Notes: a model not told the origin generated them from the letters alone. Counted from the first letter of the stretch, positions 1 to 8,044 are shown. The stretch: 64,000 nucleotides of DNA from Microbacterium paraoxydans (GCF_020524545.1 NZ_JAIVLG010000004.1:372001-436000); one strand, 5' to 3'. Translations and numbers: made by a program.

Positions 1-164
1 AAGCCGCTGTGCTCGGCCGCCCTCGTTACGACCGCGTCGGTGCCGCTCTCGAGCGACGCTATGGGTGGTCGGCGGCGAGATGAGGGGGAGACAGGCAATC
101 CGATGAGCGCAGGGCTTCGAACCAGTGGTGAGTCGCGTTCAGCGGCGCCACACAAGGAGGAATC

Positions 165-551
165 ATGCGTTTCATCCCCACCAAGGTCCACGGAGCTCTC
201 GACTACATCGTCGGCATCGCCCTGATCGCCGCGCCCTGGCTGTTCGGGTTCGCGAACATGGGCGGACCAGCGGTCATCATCCCGATCGTCCTCGGCATCG
301 GGCTCATCGTCTACAGCCTGTTCACGAAGTACGAATGGGGTCCGTTCGGCTTCATCCCGATGCCCGTGCACCTGGTGTTCGACATCGTCGCGAGCCTGTT
401 CCTCGCGCTGTCGCCCTGGATCTTCGGCTTCTCCGGAGAGGCGCTCAACGTCTGGCTGCCGCACGTCGTGGTGGGTGCAGCGGTGATCGTCGTCGTCCTC
501 TTCTCGCAGCCGGAGCCGGCGAACGCGCGCGGACGCGCAGCCACGGCCTGA
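165..551 (+). CDS. SPW-repeat integral membrane protein
   Basis: A 128-residue membrane protein made of two tandem SPW repeats of about 60 residues. Each starts with a VH-x3-D element (V8-H9 and V68-H69) and contains a PW-hydrophobic-FGF motif (residues 24-29 and 84-89), so four membrane helices are expected. The family function is unknown. A strong AAGGAGG ribosome site lies a few bases before the ATG. The C-terminal tail (about residue 113 on) is hydrophilic. No partner gene is apparent; the next gene is convergent. The family call is firm; no role can be assigned. Confidence 0.85.
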   Translation: MRFIPTKVHGALDYIVGIALIAAPWLFGFANMGGPAVIIPIVLGIGLIVYSLFTKYEWGPFGFIPMPVHLVFDIVASLFLALSPWIFGFSGEALNVWLPHVVVGAAVIVVVLFSQPEPANARGRAATA

Positions 552-610
552 TCACGGCCCGATACGCGGTGCCGGGCGACTGGACTTCCCGAAGCAGTCG
601 CCCGGCATCG

Positions 611-1063
611 TCATGTGTCGGTGCCCCAGTGGTCATCGTCTCCTCGTAGCGCTCCGCTCAGCCAACGGGCATACTGCACCCAAGGTTCGCCCTGATGGCG
701 GAGCTGCGAGACGTGCATGCGTAGCGCGGGGGTGAAGGTGAACCACTCGCCGCCCTCGCGGATCGACGCGAACTCACGGTGGCGCTGCTGCTCCAGCGCC
801 CGTCCTCCGCGCTCGAAGGCGAGGAGCTCATCGTGCCGGAGCGCGGCGAGACGTTGGCGGGGTCGGCTGCTCGTCCCGATCTTCACCCGTTCGTCGAATC
901 GGATGTAGTAGACGATGTCGATGCGAGGGAGCGGGAGGTCGGCGTCCGGCACGTCGCCGTAGCGCCAACCGCACGCCGCGCAGCACCAGTGCTCGTCGGT
1001 GCGGAGGCCTGCTTCGCTGCCGCAGAGCGCGCAAGGACCGGGGAGGGCGTGAGGCGTCGACAC
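611..1063 (-). CDS. GIY-YIG-like protein with N-terminal zinc ribbon
   Basis: About 150 residues. The N-terminus has a zinc-ribbon pattern (C11, C14, then C27/C28 and C31). It is followed by a GIY-YIG/T5orf172-like core: a YYI element near residue 52, KIGTS at 61-65 with an arginine-rich helix after it, and a candidate catalytic glutamate in GGEWF. Such domains are usually single-strand-cutting nucleases; here the reaction and target are unknown. The frame is open further upstream to 1201, but that would overlap the divergent neighbour. The GTG at 1063 is preferred because TATCCT sits exactly six bases upstream, suggesting a leaderless start. Confidence 0.65.
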   Translation of the reverse strand: MSTPHALPGPCALCGSEAGLRTDEHWCCAACGWRYGDVPDADLPLPRIDIVYYIRFDERVKIGTSSRPRQRLAALRHDELLAFERGGRALEQQRHREFASIREGGEWFTFTPALRMHVSQLRHQGEPWVQYARWLSGALRGDDDHWGTDT

Positions 1064-1069
1064 CGGGGC

Positions 1070-1075
1070 AGGATA
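1070..1075 (-). promoter_or_regulatory. Candidate -10 box, leaderless start of the GIY-YIG gene
   Basis: TATCCT on the minus strand ends six bases before the GTG start, so transcription would begin at or next to the start codon. No ribosome site is visible. The same spacing recurs at several other genes in this window. Confidence 0.45.
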
Positions 1076-1191
1076 CGCACAGGGGCGGACACTCCGGAGG
1101 GGCGCGACCGAGAATCGGCGGTTCGGGGCTTCTGCCGGAGCGAGCGTGCGCCTAGCCTCGATGAGAAGCGGACGGCGCGGAAGGAGCGGTG

Positions 1192-2259
1192 ATGGGGTCA
1201 AAGGCGCGGACCGTCCTGCACGCAGTGCTTGTCGTGACGCTCATGTCGGCTGCTCTGAGCGCCTGCACGCCGACGCCTCAAGGTGGCTCAGCCGGCGGCG
1301 CTCCGGGGGAGGTCTCGACGGTCGTCGAAGGCCTCGCCGCGCCGTGGTCCATCGCTTTCCATGAGGGAGCGGCGCTGATCAGCGAGCGCGACACGGCGCG
1401 GGTTCTGGAGGTCTCGGACGACGGGGATGTGCGGGAGATCGCGGTGCTCGACGGTGTGGAGCCACGAGGCGAAGGAGGTCTCCTGGGGATCGCCGTCCAC
1501 GATGGATGGCTCTACGCCTACTCGACGGCGGCGGACGAGAACCGTGTACAGCGGTTCCTCCTATCCGGCTCCCCGGGATCGCTCGAGCTCGGTGAACCTG
1601 ACACGGTTCTGTCGGGACTCGCGGCCGCGACGAATCACAACGGAGGCCGCATCGCGTTCGGGCCGGATGGCATGCTCTACATCACCGTGGGTGACGCCGG
1701 AGATCGCGAGAGGGCGCAGGACGAGACGAGTCTTTCGGGGAAGATCCTCCGCCTCTCGCCGGACGGTGGTGTACCCGAGGGCAACCCGATCGACGGCTCG
1801 CCCGTCTACAGCCTCGGTCACCGCAATCCGCAGGGGCTGGCCTGGGACGATCGGGGCACGATGTACGCGAGCGAGTTCGGCCAGGACGCCTGGGATGAGC
1901 TGAACGTCATCGAGGCAGGCGGCAACTACGGTTGGCCGGAGGTGGAGGGCGTCGGAGACCGTGGCACCTTCATCGATCCGGTGCAGCAGTGGGCCCCAGA
2001 CACAGCGAGTCCCAGTGGGATCGCGATCGCGGACGGCGCGATCTTCGTCGCCAACCTCCGTGGTGAGCGGGTGCGCCGGGTGCCGCTGGACGACCTGTCC
2101 GCCTCCACCGAGTTCTTCCCGGGTGAGTACGGTCGGATCCGCGATGTGGTGGTGGCTCCGGATGGCGCGCTCTGGGTTCTGACCAACAACACGGATGGCC
2201 GCGGTCGCCCTGCAGCCGGCGACGACAGGGTCATCCGCATCGCACTCGGTGAGCGGTGA
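1192..2259 (+). CDS. PQQ-dependent sugar dehydrogenase-like lipoprotein
   Basis: A 355-residue predicted extracytoplasmic lipoprotein of the soluble glucose dehydrogenase/HHIP six-bladed propeller family, which typically oxidises aldose sugars with PQQ. It has an N-terminal hydrophobic signal and an LSAC lipobox (C25). Family motifs are visible: NHNGGRIAFGPDG with the likely catalytic histidine, VGDAGD, GHRNPQG and GGNYGWP. AAGGAG at 1181 is spaced for the ATG at 1192 rather than the GTG at 1189. No PQQ synthesis genes occur in the window, so the cofactor may come from elsewhere or the substrate may differ. It ends just before a convergent tRNA gene. Confidence 0.85.
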   Translation: MGSKARTVLHAVLVVTLMSAALSACTPTPQGGSAGGAPGEVSTVVEGLAAPWSIAFHEGAALISERDTARVLEVSDDGDVREIAVLDGVEPRGEGGLLGIAVHDGWLYAYSTAADENRVQRFLLSGSPGSLELGEPDTVLSGLAAATNHNGGRIAFGPDGMLYITVGDAGDRERAQDETSLSGKILRLSPDGGVPEGNPIDGSPVYSLGHRNPQGLAWDDRGTMYASEFGQDAWDELNVIEAGGNYGWPEVEGVGDRGTFIDPVQQWAPDTASPSGIAIADGAIFVANLRGERVRRVPLDDLSASTEFFPGEYGRIRDVVVAPDGALWVLTNNTDGRGRPAAGDDRVIRIALGER

Positions 2260-2271
2260 AGACGGAGGTCG

Positions 2272-2347
2272 TGGTGGGCGATACCGGACTCGAACCGATG
2301 ACCTCTTCCGTGTGAAGGAAGCGCGCTACCAACTGCGCCAATCGCCC
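2272..2347 (-). tRNA. tRNA-Val (anticodon CAC), CCA encoded
   Basis: The cloverleaf reads on the minus strand with acceptor arms GGGCGAT and ATCGCCC, a CTTCC/GGAAG anticodon stem and loop TTCACAC, giving anticodon CAC. The discriminator A is followed by an encoded CCA, unlike the three tRNA genes on the other strand. It closely resembles the tRNA-Val(GAC) about 380 bp away in opposite orientation. Confidence 0.95.
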
Positions 2348-2498
2348 ATACCCGCGGGGTACGTCAACCGATACTACCCGACGCTGGGAGGCCTCGCGGA
2401 CCAGTCAGCGAGACACGCGCGAGATTCGCCACGGGTTTGGTGGAAGGGAAATCTTCGGCTAATGTTTCATGAGTGCCCGGGACAACCGGGAACGAAAT

Positions 2499-2571
2499 GC
2501 GGATGTAGCGCAGTTGGTAGCGCACAACCTTGCCAAGGTTGGGGTCGCGAGTTCGAGTCTCGTCATCCGCT
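2499..2571 (+). tRNA. tRNA-Gly (anticodon GCC)
   Basis: Acceptor arms GCGGATG and CATCCGC pair. The anticodon loop TTGCCAA between CAACC and GGTTG gives anticodon GCC, and the T arm carries GTTCGAGTC. Discriminator U; CCA is not encoded. First of three same-strand tRNA genes. Confidence 0.95.
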
Positions 2572-2624
2572 CGAGTGCAGAGAATCTTCTTCGGAGGTCC
2601 TTCGCACGTGGGGTCAATCCACAC

Positions 2625-2695
2625 GGTGGCGTGGCCGAGCGGCTAGGCACCGGCCTGCAAAGCCGTTTACACGGGTTCGAATCCCGTCGCCACCT
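2625..2695 (+). tRNA. tRNA-Cys (anticodon GCA)
   Basis: Acceptor arms GGTGGCG and CGCCACC pair. The loop CTGCAAA gives anticodon GCA, and the discriminator is U as expected for a cysteine tRNA. The 71-base length and GGTTCGAATCC T arm are normal. CCA is not encoded. Confidence 0.95.
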
Positions 2696-2722
2696 CACGG
2701 GAAAACTGAATAGCCCCAACGG

Positions 2723-2794
2723 GCGCGATTGGCGCAGCGGTAGCGCGCTTCCCTGACACGGAAGAGGTCACTGGTTCGATCCCAGTATCGCGCA
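2723..2794 (+). tRNA. tRNA-Val (anticodon GAC)
   Basis: Acceptor arms GCGCGAT and ATCGCGC pair. The anticodon stem CTTCC/GGAAG holds loop CTGACAC, giving GAC. Discriminator A, no encoded CCA. Last gene of the Gly-Cys-Val cluster; a strong terminator follows within ten bases. Confidence 0.95.
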
Positions 2795-2803
2795 CAGACA
2801 GAA

Positions 2804-2829
2804 ACCCCCGGTTTTCCGGGGGTTTTTTC
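2804..2829 (+). terminator. Rho-independent terminator of the tRNA cluster
   Basis: An ACCCCCGG/CCGGGGGT stem with a TTTT loop is followed by a run of six T. It is the most canonical intrinsic terminator in the window. Confidence 0.9.
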
Positions 2830-2860
2830 GTGTGTCCACGGCCGTGCCGTGAGCGTCGGG

Positions 2861-2904
2861 CGACTCCTGCGCTTGTGCGATCGCTCGCACGAGCGCAGGA
2901 GTCG
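2861..2904. repeat. Long near-perfect palindrome between convergent units
   Basis: Two 20-base arms (2861-2880 and 2885-2904) differ at one position that would still form a G-U pair; the loop is four bases. It lies between the tRNA terminator and the 3' end of the convergent copper/peroxidase operon. No T-run follows on either strand, so it may be a U-less terminator, an RNA 3'-end stabiliser or a cruciform/protein site. Confidence 0.7.
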
Positions 2905-3003
2905 ACGCACTCCGGCGTCCGCGATGCTCCCTCGAGAACGCAGCCGCACGACCTGGCCACACCGTCGCAGCCGCGGGGTGCCTCCTGGCGGGAGGCGGTC
3001 GGT

Positions 3004-4230
3004 TCACGTCAGGAGCGTCTCGCCAACGAATCCGCCCTCCGCACAACCCGGTGGGATCGCGAAGACAGCGGAGCCGATCGGAACCGTCCACTCATTGAGC
3101 AGATCGAGTTCGTCGAGTCGCCGCTGCATCGGAACGAACTGCGTGTCGACGTCGGCCTGGAAGGAGGCGAAGAGCAGGCCAGATTCCGAGACCGAGGTGC
3201 CTGAAGGTCGTTCGTCGTAGTTGTATCCACGCCGGAAGATGCGTTCGGCACCGTCGCCGCGGGCACGGCGGATGTGAGCGAACTGCGGGATCACGGGGAA
3301 GCCGAGGGATGTCTTCGCCTCGAAGTCCGGTTCATCGAACTCCTCGGTGCCGGTCAGGGGGGCGCCGTTGGCGAGAGCCCTTCCCACTGAGGCGTCGCGC
3401 CCGCTTCGATCCAGCCGGTCCCACTTGTCGAGGTCCATGCGGATGCGACGGAGCACCATTCCGGTACCTCCGGCGAGCCAGCCGTCCGCGCTCCACACGA
3501 CCTCATCGAAGTCCGCCGTGCCGGGTTCCGGGTTGGTGGTGCCGTCCACCTGTCCGAACAGATTCCGCATCGTCGTGCCGGGGCGCTCCGTTCCGTACGC
3601 GCGACGGAAGCCCTGCTGAGTCCACCGGACGTCGGCGAAGCCCCGTGCGTCCTTCAACAGCATCCGGGTCGCGTGGGCCACGGTCAGCGGATCATCGGCG
3701 GCGATCTGCAGGAGCAGATCACCGCCGGAGAACTCGTCCTGCAACCGATCCACTCCGAAGGCAGGCAGCGGGGCCAACCACGACGGCCCCGCTCCGCCTG
3801 CGCGCGCGACGAAGCGCGGACCAAAGCCGAACGTGACGGTGAGTCGCGCGGGGGCGAGCGCCAGCTCGGGCTCGGAGTCGGCGAGCGCGGCCCGGCCCTG
3901 CGTCAGGCGTGCGGCGTCATCGGTCAGGAGGCGCATCAGGCGGGCGAGTCCGCCGCGGTCGACGTCGTCATGCAGGTCGAGGCCGACGAAGACCCCGTGC
4001 GCCTGCGCAGCCGTGTCTATGCCTGCTTGATGGTCTCCGAAGAACGGTACGGTCACCCCACCGTTCATCGGGGCGGAAGCGGACGTCTCGTCGACGTCCG
4101 CGCGGTTCAGGGCGAGGTCCACTCCGACGGCCGCGACCGCGCCGACACCGGCGACAGCGCCTCCGAGGAGGAACTGTCGCCGGGTCGACCCGGTGCGGCG
4201 GGAGCGGGCGCCCTCAGCGGGCGCCGACAT
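3004..4230 (-). CDS. efeB: Tat-exported DyP-type heme peroxidase (EfeB-like)
   Basis: A 408-residue dye-decolorising peroxidase/deferrochelatase. The N-terminus has a twin-arginine signal (STRRQFLLGG, R17-R18), so it is probably exported folded with heme. The family GxxDG motif is GQVDG at 226-230 with distal D229; the proximal heme histidine is H319 in QFAHI. In EfeUOB systems the enzyme assists iron uptake, but here it is the last gene of a copper operon and overlaps the PCuAC gene by one base. A similar DyP-copper chaperone coupling is known in Streptomyces (DtpA). No EfeU or EfeO is nearby, so a copper-linked role is more likely than iron import. The symbol is by family. Confidence 0.9.
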   Translation of the reverse strand: MSAPAEGARSRRTGSTRRQFLLGGAVAGVGAVAAVGVDLALNRADVDETSASAPMNGGVTVPFFGDHQAGIDTAAQAHGVFVGLDLHDDVDRGGLARLMRLLTDDAARLTQGRAALADSEPELALAPARLTVTFGFGPRFVARAGGAGPSWLAPLPAFGVDRLQDEFSGGDLLLQIAADDPLTVAHATRMLLKDARGFADVRWTQQGFRRAYGTERPGTTMRNLFGQVDGTTNPEPGTADFDEVVWSADGWLAGGTGMVLRRIRMDLDKWDRLDRSGRDASVGRALANGAPLTGTEEFDEPDFEAKTSLGFPVIPQFAHIRRARGDGAERIFRRGYNYDERPSGTSVSESGLLFASFQADVDTQFVPMQRRLDELDLLNEWTVPIGSAVFAIPPGCAEGGFVGETLLT

Positions 4231-4763
4231 CAGTGATCCATACCCTCGTGCTCTTCGCCGCCCTCATAGTTCTCGTTCGCGCCGGAGTAGTCCTTCACCG
4301 GGGCCGTGAACTCGTAGGTGGAGTCGTCGGAGAACGTCAGGGTGAAGGTGACGTCGTTGCCGGCGGTGAGCGGGGCACTGAGGTCCATCAGCATGATGTG
4401 GTTCGCGCCCGGCTCCAGAGCGAGCGTTCCTCCGGCGGGGATGTCGAACCCGCCGGCCTTCTCGCGCATCACCATCTCGCCGGCCTCGTTCTCGACGGTC
4501 TCGTGCAACTCGATCATCGTCGACGCCTCGGACGTGACCGACACGACGGTCACATCGTCGTCTCCGTTGTTGATGAGGGTGCCGAAGCCGGCGGACATCC
4601 CCTCTTCGGCGGATTTCACCCACGCATCCTCGATGGTGACGGAGTCACCGGCGGGACGTGTCGTGGGCTCGCTCGTGGCGCTCTCCGGCGCGCACCCGGT
4701 GAGCGCGAGCAGGGAGACCGCGATCACAGCCGCGAGTCGGGGAAGGTTCTTGGTGGTGTTCAC
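4230..4763 (-). CDS. PCuAC-type periplasmic copper chaperone lipoprotein
   Basis: A roughly 177-residue exported Cu(I) chaperone. A short signal ends in an LTGC lipobox. The copper site H-x(~10)-M...H-x-M is visible as ELHET, GEMVM and NHIML. A His/Glu/Asp-rich tail (EEHEGMDH) may add metal binding. Two GTG starts are possible. The one at 4763 is preferred because AAAGG lies seven bases upstream; the one at 4778 has no ribosome site but would overlap copC by 4 bp. It lies between copC and the DyP gene, suggesting copper delivery outside the membrane. Confidence 0.88.
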   Translation of the reverse strand: MNTTKNLPRLAAVIAVSLLALTGCAPESATSEPTTRPAGDSVTIEDAWVKSAEEGMSAGFGTLINNGDDDVTVVSVTSEASTMIELHETVENEAGEMVMREKAGGFDIPAGGTLALEPGANHIMLMDLSAPLTAGNDVTFTLTFSDDSTYEFTAPVKDYSGANENYEGGEEHEGMDH

Positions 4764-4774
4764 AATGGTGCCTT

Positions 4775-5362
4775 TCACAGGTCATCTGCTGTCGTCCGAG
4801 GACGACGAAGGAATCTGATGAGCACGAGGACGAGGACGGCCGCGACCGCCCCACCCGCGCCGATGAGCAGCACCCGGATAGTGCTGCTCGAATCCGTCGC
4901 GCTCTGATCCGTCTGTTCTTCGCCTGATGAGGGTGTCACCGCCGTATCACCCGATACCGGGACCTGCATCGGTTCGGCATCGCCGACCGTGAAGGGGATG
5001 ACCCCGGCGATCGGATGACCGTCCTCCGAGACCACCTGCCAGCGCACCTGGTAGCCCGCAACGGGCATCCCGGCTTCGAGAGTGGCGGTGACCGTGCGCC
5101 CGGCGACCGTGACGTCGCCGGAGACCCAGTCCTTCCCTGTGGCATCGACGACCATGACGACAGCGCCGGTCAGCGAGTCATCGAGGACGAGGAGCTCGCC
5201 GGAAAACGACATCGTGATTTCTTCCGGCGCCGCCGCCAACTGCTCATCGGCGGCCGGAGAACTGGATACCAACTGGTCGTGGGCGGACGCTGGTGTGGCG
5301 ATCGCAAGGGTCGCGATCGCCGCCAACGTCAACCCGGCCGCAATCCTGCGGACAGGGGACAT
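4775..5362 (-). CDS. copC: CopC-type copper-binding protein with C-terminal anchor
   Basis: About 195 residues: signal peptide, CopC beta-sandwich, threonine/serine-rich linker and a C-terminal transmembrane helix with an arginine-rich cytosolic end. Cleavage after ASA would leave histidine at the mature N-terminus (HDQLVSS), a CopC copper ligand; a second conserved histidine is in EDGHPIAG. The ATG at 5362 is chosen over the one at 5377 because GAGAGG sits seven bases before it. Anchored CopC proteins hold periplasmic Cu(II). Translational coupling to the PCuAC gene fits a shared copper-handling operon. Confidence 0.88.
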   Translation of the reverse strand: MSPVRRIAAGLTLAAIATLAIATPASAHDQLVSSSPAADEQLAAAPEEITMSFSGELLVLDDSLTGAVVMVVDATGKDWVSGDVTVAGRTVTATLEAGMPVAGYQVRWQVVSEDGHPIAGVIPFTVGDAEPMQVPVSGDTAVTPSSGEEQTDQSATDSSSTIRVLLIGAGGAVAAVLVLVLIRFLRRPRTTADDL

Positions 5363-5482
5363 GGGATGGCCTCTCATCAGACGCCGCGTGGGCGGCGTGC
5401 ATGCATGCGTTCAGAACCCGCGCGCGATGATCGCGCACGGCGTGGAGCGCCTCTGGACCGGTGAGTGCGTCCAGGGCGCGGA

Positions 5483-6088
5483 TCAGAGCGCAGCGGAGAG
5501 CGGAGGAGCGCGGCCGCGGAGGGTCGCGAGGAGGATGAGTTCGCTGCTGCAGGCGAGATCGAAGACGCCCCGCAGACGGCGGAGGAGGCGGAGCGCCGGG
5601 AGCCGTAGGGCGCGATCGACACGGCGGCGCAGCCACCTGCTCAGCTGGCGGGCGAGGTCACGCACAGCGAGGAGAAGACGCTCGCCCCGATACAGTGCGG
5701 CCACCGTCAGCAGAGCCGCGACCGTATGGCCGAGCCACATCGAGGTGTCAGCGGCGACGGCCTCCGTGAGCCCGGGCCCCGCGGGGATCACGAGGGGTGC
5801 GCCGTGCACGTGCGGCGCCGAGACGCCGGAGGGGGTGACGGTGCCGAGCACGAACAGTGCGTGGAACAGGAACTGACTCACCGCGACGGAGAATCCGAGC
5901 CGGATGACTGACAGCGACCGTCCGGCGAGGAGGACGCAGATCATGAACGAGAAGATCCACGGTACGAGGATGCCGAGCGCGCCGGGCACCTGCCCGCCGC
6001 CGGTGACGTGGCCGGCGAGTGCGACGAAGATCGCGAGTGACGACGCAGCGAAGCCGCGGATGACGGCTGGCTTCCTGGATTCGGTCAC
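5483..6088 (-). CDS. Histidine-containing membrane protein of the copper operon
   Basis: A 201-residue protein with about four hydrophobic segments (roughly residues 11-30, 35-55, 65-84 and 116-137) and an arginine-rich C-terminal half. Several histidines lie in or beside the membrane segments (AGHVTGG, FLFHALF, APHVHG, WLGHTV), which would suit metal binding. It is the first gene of the copC-PCuAC-DyP unit, about 120 bp upstream of copC. The GTG start has no ribosome site; CAGACT lies six bases upstream, so the mRNA may be leaderless. I do not recognise a named family. A copper-transport role is inference from context. Confidence 0.6.
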   Translation of the reverse strand: MTESRKPAVIRGFAASSLAIFVALAGHVTGGGQVPGALGILVPWIFSFMICVLLAGRSLSVIRLGFSVAVSQFLFHALFVLGTVTPSGVSAPHVHGAPLVIPAGPGLTEAVAADTSMWLGHTVAALLTVAALYRGERLLLAVRDLARQLSRWLRRRVDRALRLPALRLLRRLRGVFDLACSSELILLATLRGRAPPLSAAL

Positions 6089-6130
6089 GGTTCCAGTCTG
6101 GCACGGACGGCGAGAACGACAGCCCCAGGC

Positions 6131-7507
6131 CTACCGATCGCGGTCGCCGTCGTTCTCCTCGCGTCGTGTTCTCGGCGCCCTCTTGACGACGTCATAGGCG
6201 GCGAGTGCTGCTTTTCGCGTCTCCGCGAGGTCGACGATCGGCTCGGTGGGCGCCTCGGCAGCCCAGCGCTGGATGTAGAGGCCTTGCGCGTCGAACTTCT
6301 TCGCCTGGAGCTCAGGGTTGAACACCCGGAAGTACGGCGCGGCGTCCGCTCCGGAGCCCGCGACCCATTGCCAGTTGAACGGGTTGCTGGCTTCATCGGC
6401 ATCGACGAGGGTGTCCCAGAACCACTCCTCGCCGTGCCGCCAGTCGATGAGCAGGTTCTTCACCAGGAAGGATGCCGCCACCATACGCACCCGATTGTGC
6501 ATGTAACCGGTGTGCCAGAGTTCGCGCATCCCGGCGTCCACCAGCGGCACACCCGTCTCGCCGTGCTGCCAGGCGTCGAGATGGGCAGGGTCCAGCGGTG
6601 GCCAGGGGAAGGCGTCGAACTCCGGCCGCAGGTTCTCGGTCGCGAGGTCGGGCGAGTGATAGAGCGTGTGCCAGGCGAACTCCCGCCAGCCCAGTTCGGA
6701 GAGGAAGCCGCCGGAACCCTCGACGCCGACGGCCTCTTGCCACACCGTGAACGGGCTGATCTCTCCCCAGCGCAGGTGCGGCGACAGCAGCGACGTGGCA
6801 CCTGCTGACGGCTCATCGCGGGCCCGGTCGTAGTCGGTGAGGTCCTCGTCGAGGAAGTGGCGCAGCCGCCGCCGTGCGGCGAGTTCGCCAGGTTCCCAGG
6901 TCTCGCGCAGCCCGCCGGCCCAGTCCGGACGAGTCGGGAGCAGTTCCCAGTCGTCGAGGAGATCGGATGCGGGCGCACGATGAGGACTCTCTACCGCTCG
7001 TGGTTCCGGGAGCGGCGCACGGGGCGCCGGGAGGGACAGGCAGGCCCGCCAGAACGGGGTGAAGACGGAATAGGGCGTACCGCTGCCGGTCGTCACCGTC
7101 CACGGTTCATGCAGCAGCGAGGCGGCGAACGATGTGACCTCGAGTCCGTCGGCACGGAGGGACGACTTCAGCGAGGAGTCGATCGCACGCTCGGCGCCCC
7201 CGTATCGCCGGTTCCAGAACACCGCAGCCGCTCCGACGTCGGCGACCGTCTCGCAGACGACCCGCTCGGCCGGGCCACGCCGCAGCACGAGCGCGCCACC
7301 GCGGTCGCGGAGGCGCTCATCGAGCGATTCGAGGGAATGGTGGAGCCACCAGCGCGCCGCGCCCCCGAACGGACGTACCCGCGGCGATTCCTCGTCGAGC
7401 ACGTACAGCGCGATCACCGGCTCGTCTCGTTCGAGAGCGGCTCGAAGCGCAGGGTTGTCGGCGAGACGGAGATCATCGCGGAACCATACGATCGAAGGCG
7501 AGGTCAT
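6131..7507 (-). CDS. phrB: Deoxyribodipyrimidine photolyase (CPD photolyase)
   Basis: A 458-residue class I photolyase that splits UV-induced cyclobutane dimers with light and reduced FAD. The N-terminal antenna domain opens with WFRDDLRLADNPAL. The C-terminal FAD domain has the expected TGYMHNRVRM, the W-x-x-GEEWF region and NWQWVAGSGAD-x-APYFRVFNP. All core tryptophan-rich segments are present and the length is normal. GGGAGA precedes the ATG. It lies 39 bp after a DoxX-like gene in the same direction, possibly co-transcribed. Confidence 0.95.
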   Translation of the reverse strand: MTSPSIVWFRDDLRLADNPALRAALERDEPVIALYVLDEESPRVRPFGGAARWWLHHSLESLDERLRDRGGALVLRRGPAERVVCETVADVGAAAVFWNRRYGGAERAIDSSLKSSLRADGLEVTSFAASLLHEPWTVTTGSGTPYSVFTPFWRACLSLPAPRAPLPEPRAVESPHRAPASDLLDDWELLPTRPDWAGGLRETWEPGELAARRRLRHFLDEDLTDYDRARDEPSAGATSLLSPHLRWGEISPFTVWQEAVGVEGSGGFLSELGWREFAWHTLYHSPDLATENLRPEFDAFPWPPLDPAHLDAWQHGETGVPLVDAGMRELWHTGYMHNRVRMVAASFLVKNLLIDWRHGEEWFWDTLVDADEASNPFNWQWVAGSGADAAPYFRVFNPELQAKKFDAQGLYIQRWAAEAPTEPIVDLAETRKAALAAYDVVKRAPRTRREENDGDRDR

Positions 7508-7546
7508 GGATTCATTCTCCCGGAGGTCGCGGACACGGTTGGTGAC

Positions 7547-7960
7547 TCAACGGTGCCCGCGGTGTCCGCGTCGTGGCGTCTGCCCGCCGGTCGACCACAG
7601 CGCCCACAGGACGAGGAGGGGTTGCAGGAAGAGCCGGCCGAACCGACGTGCATCCGTGTCGAGCCCCGGCGTCGAGCGCTTGGTCTGCCACTGGTGGATG
7701 TTCCCCGGCATCACGGCGATGAAGAACGCGGCTGTCGCCCACCCCACGCGTCGGCGTTCCTTCGGAAGCGCGAGCAAACCTGCGGCGAGCGCGACTTCCG
7801 CGGCACCGGAGGCGATCACGATCGCGTCCTTGTCGAGCCGGGTCACGCGGGTGGCCCAGTCCGGGACCACCACCCGGAATCCGCGTGTGCTGAGGAAGTG
7901 ACCGACACCGATCGCGCCGAGCGCGCTCGCGAGGATCCACCGTGCGACTGCTCTGTCCAT
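7547..7960 (-). CDS. DoxX-like small membrane protein
   Basis: A 137-residue protein with about four hydrophobic helices, an N-terminal GVGHFLSTRGF element, a central ASGAAEVALAAGLL segment and MPGNIHQW, the pattern of DoxX/YkgB-like membrane proteins. Members are tied loosely to redox balance or quinone metabolism, with no firm function. There is no ribosome site before the ATG; TAACGT lies exactly six bases upstream, suggesting a leaderless transcript shared with phrB. Confidence 0.65.
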   Translation of the reverse strand: MDRAVARWILASALGAIGVGHFLSTRGFRVVVPDWATRVTRLDKDAIVIASGAAEVALAAGLLALPKERRRVGWATAAFFIAVMPGNIHQWQTKRSTPGLDTDARRFGRLFLQPLLVLWALWSTGGQTPRRGHRGHR

Positions 7961-7966
7961 CCGTTC

Positions 7967-7972
7967 ACGTTA
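7967..7972 (-). promoter_or_regulatory. Candidate -10 box, leaderless start of the DoxX-like gene
   Basis: TAACGT on the minus strand ends six bases before the ATG, matching the actinobacterial TANNNT consensus and the leaderless spacing seen elsewhere here. Confidence 0.45.
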
Positions 7973-8044
7973 CGTGATCGCCGGTGGACCGAAGGCCGGA
8001 CTCCGAGCGAGTAACCTGGGTACCGACCCAGATGGAGAGTTTCT

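Noticed and set aside
1..164. Possible partial gene at the left edge
   Set aside because: An open frame from 40 to 225 has no motif and overlaps the SPW gene; bases 1-164 hold only the SPW ribosome site that I can support.
1064..1201. N-terminal extension of the GIY-YIG-like gene
   Set aside because: It would overlap the start of the divergent dehydrogenase gene and has low-complexity Arg/Pro sequence; the GTG at 1063 has a better upstream signal.
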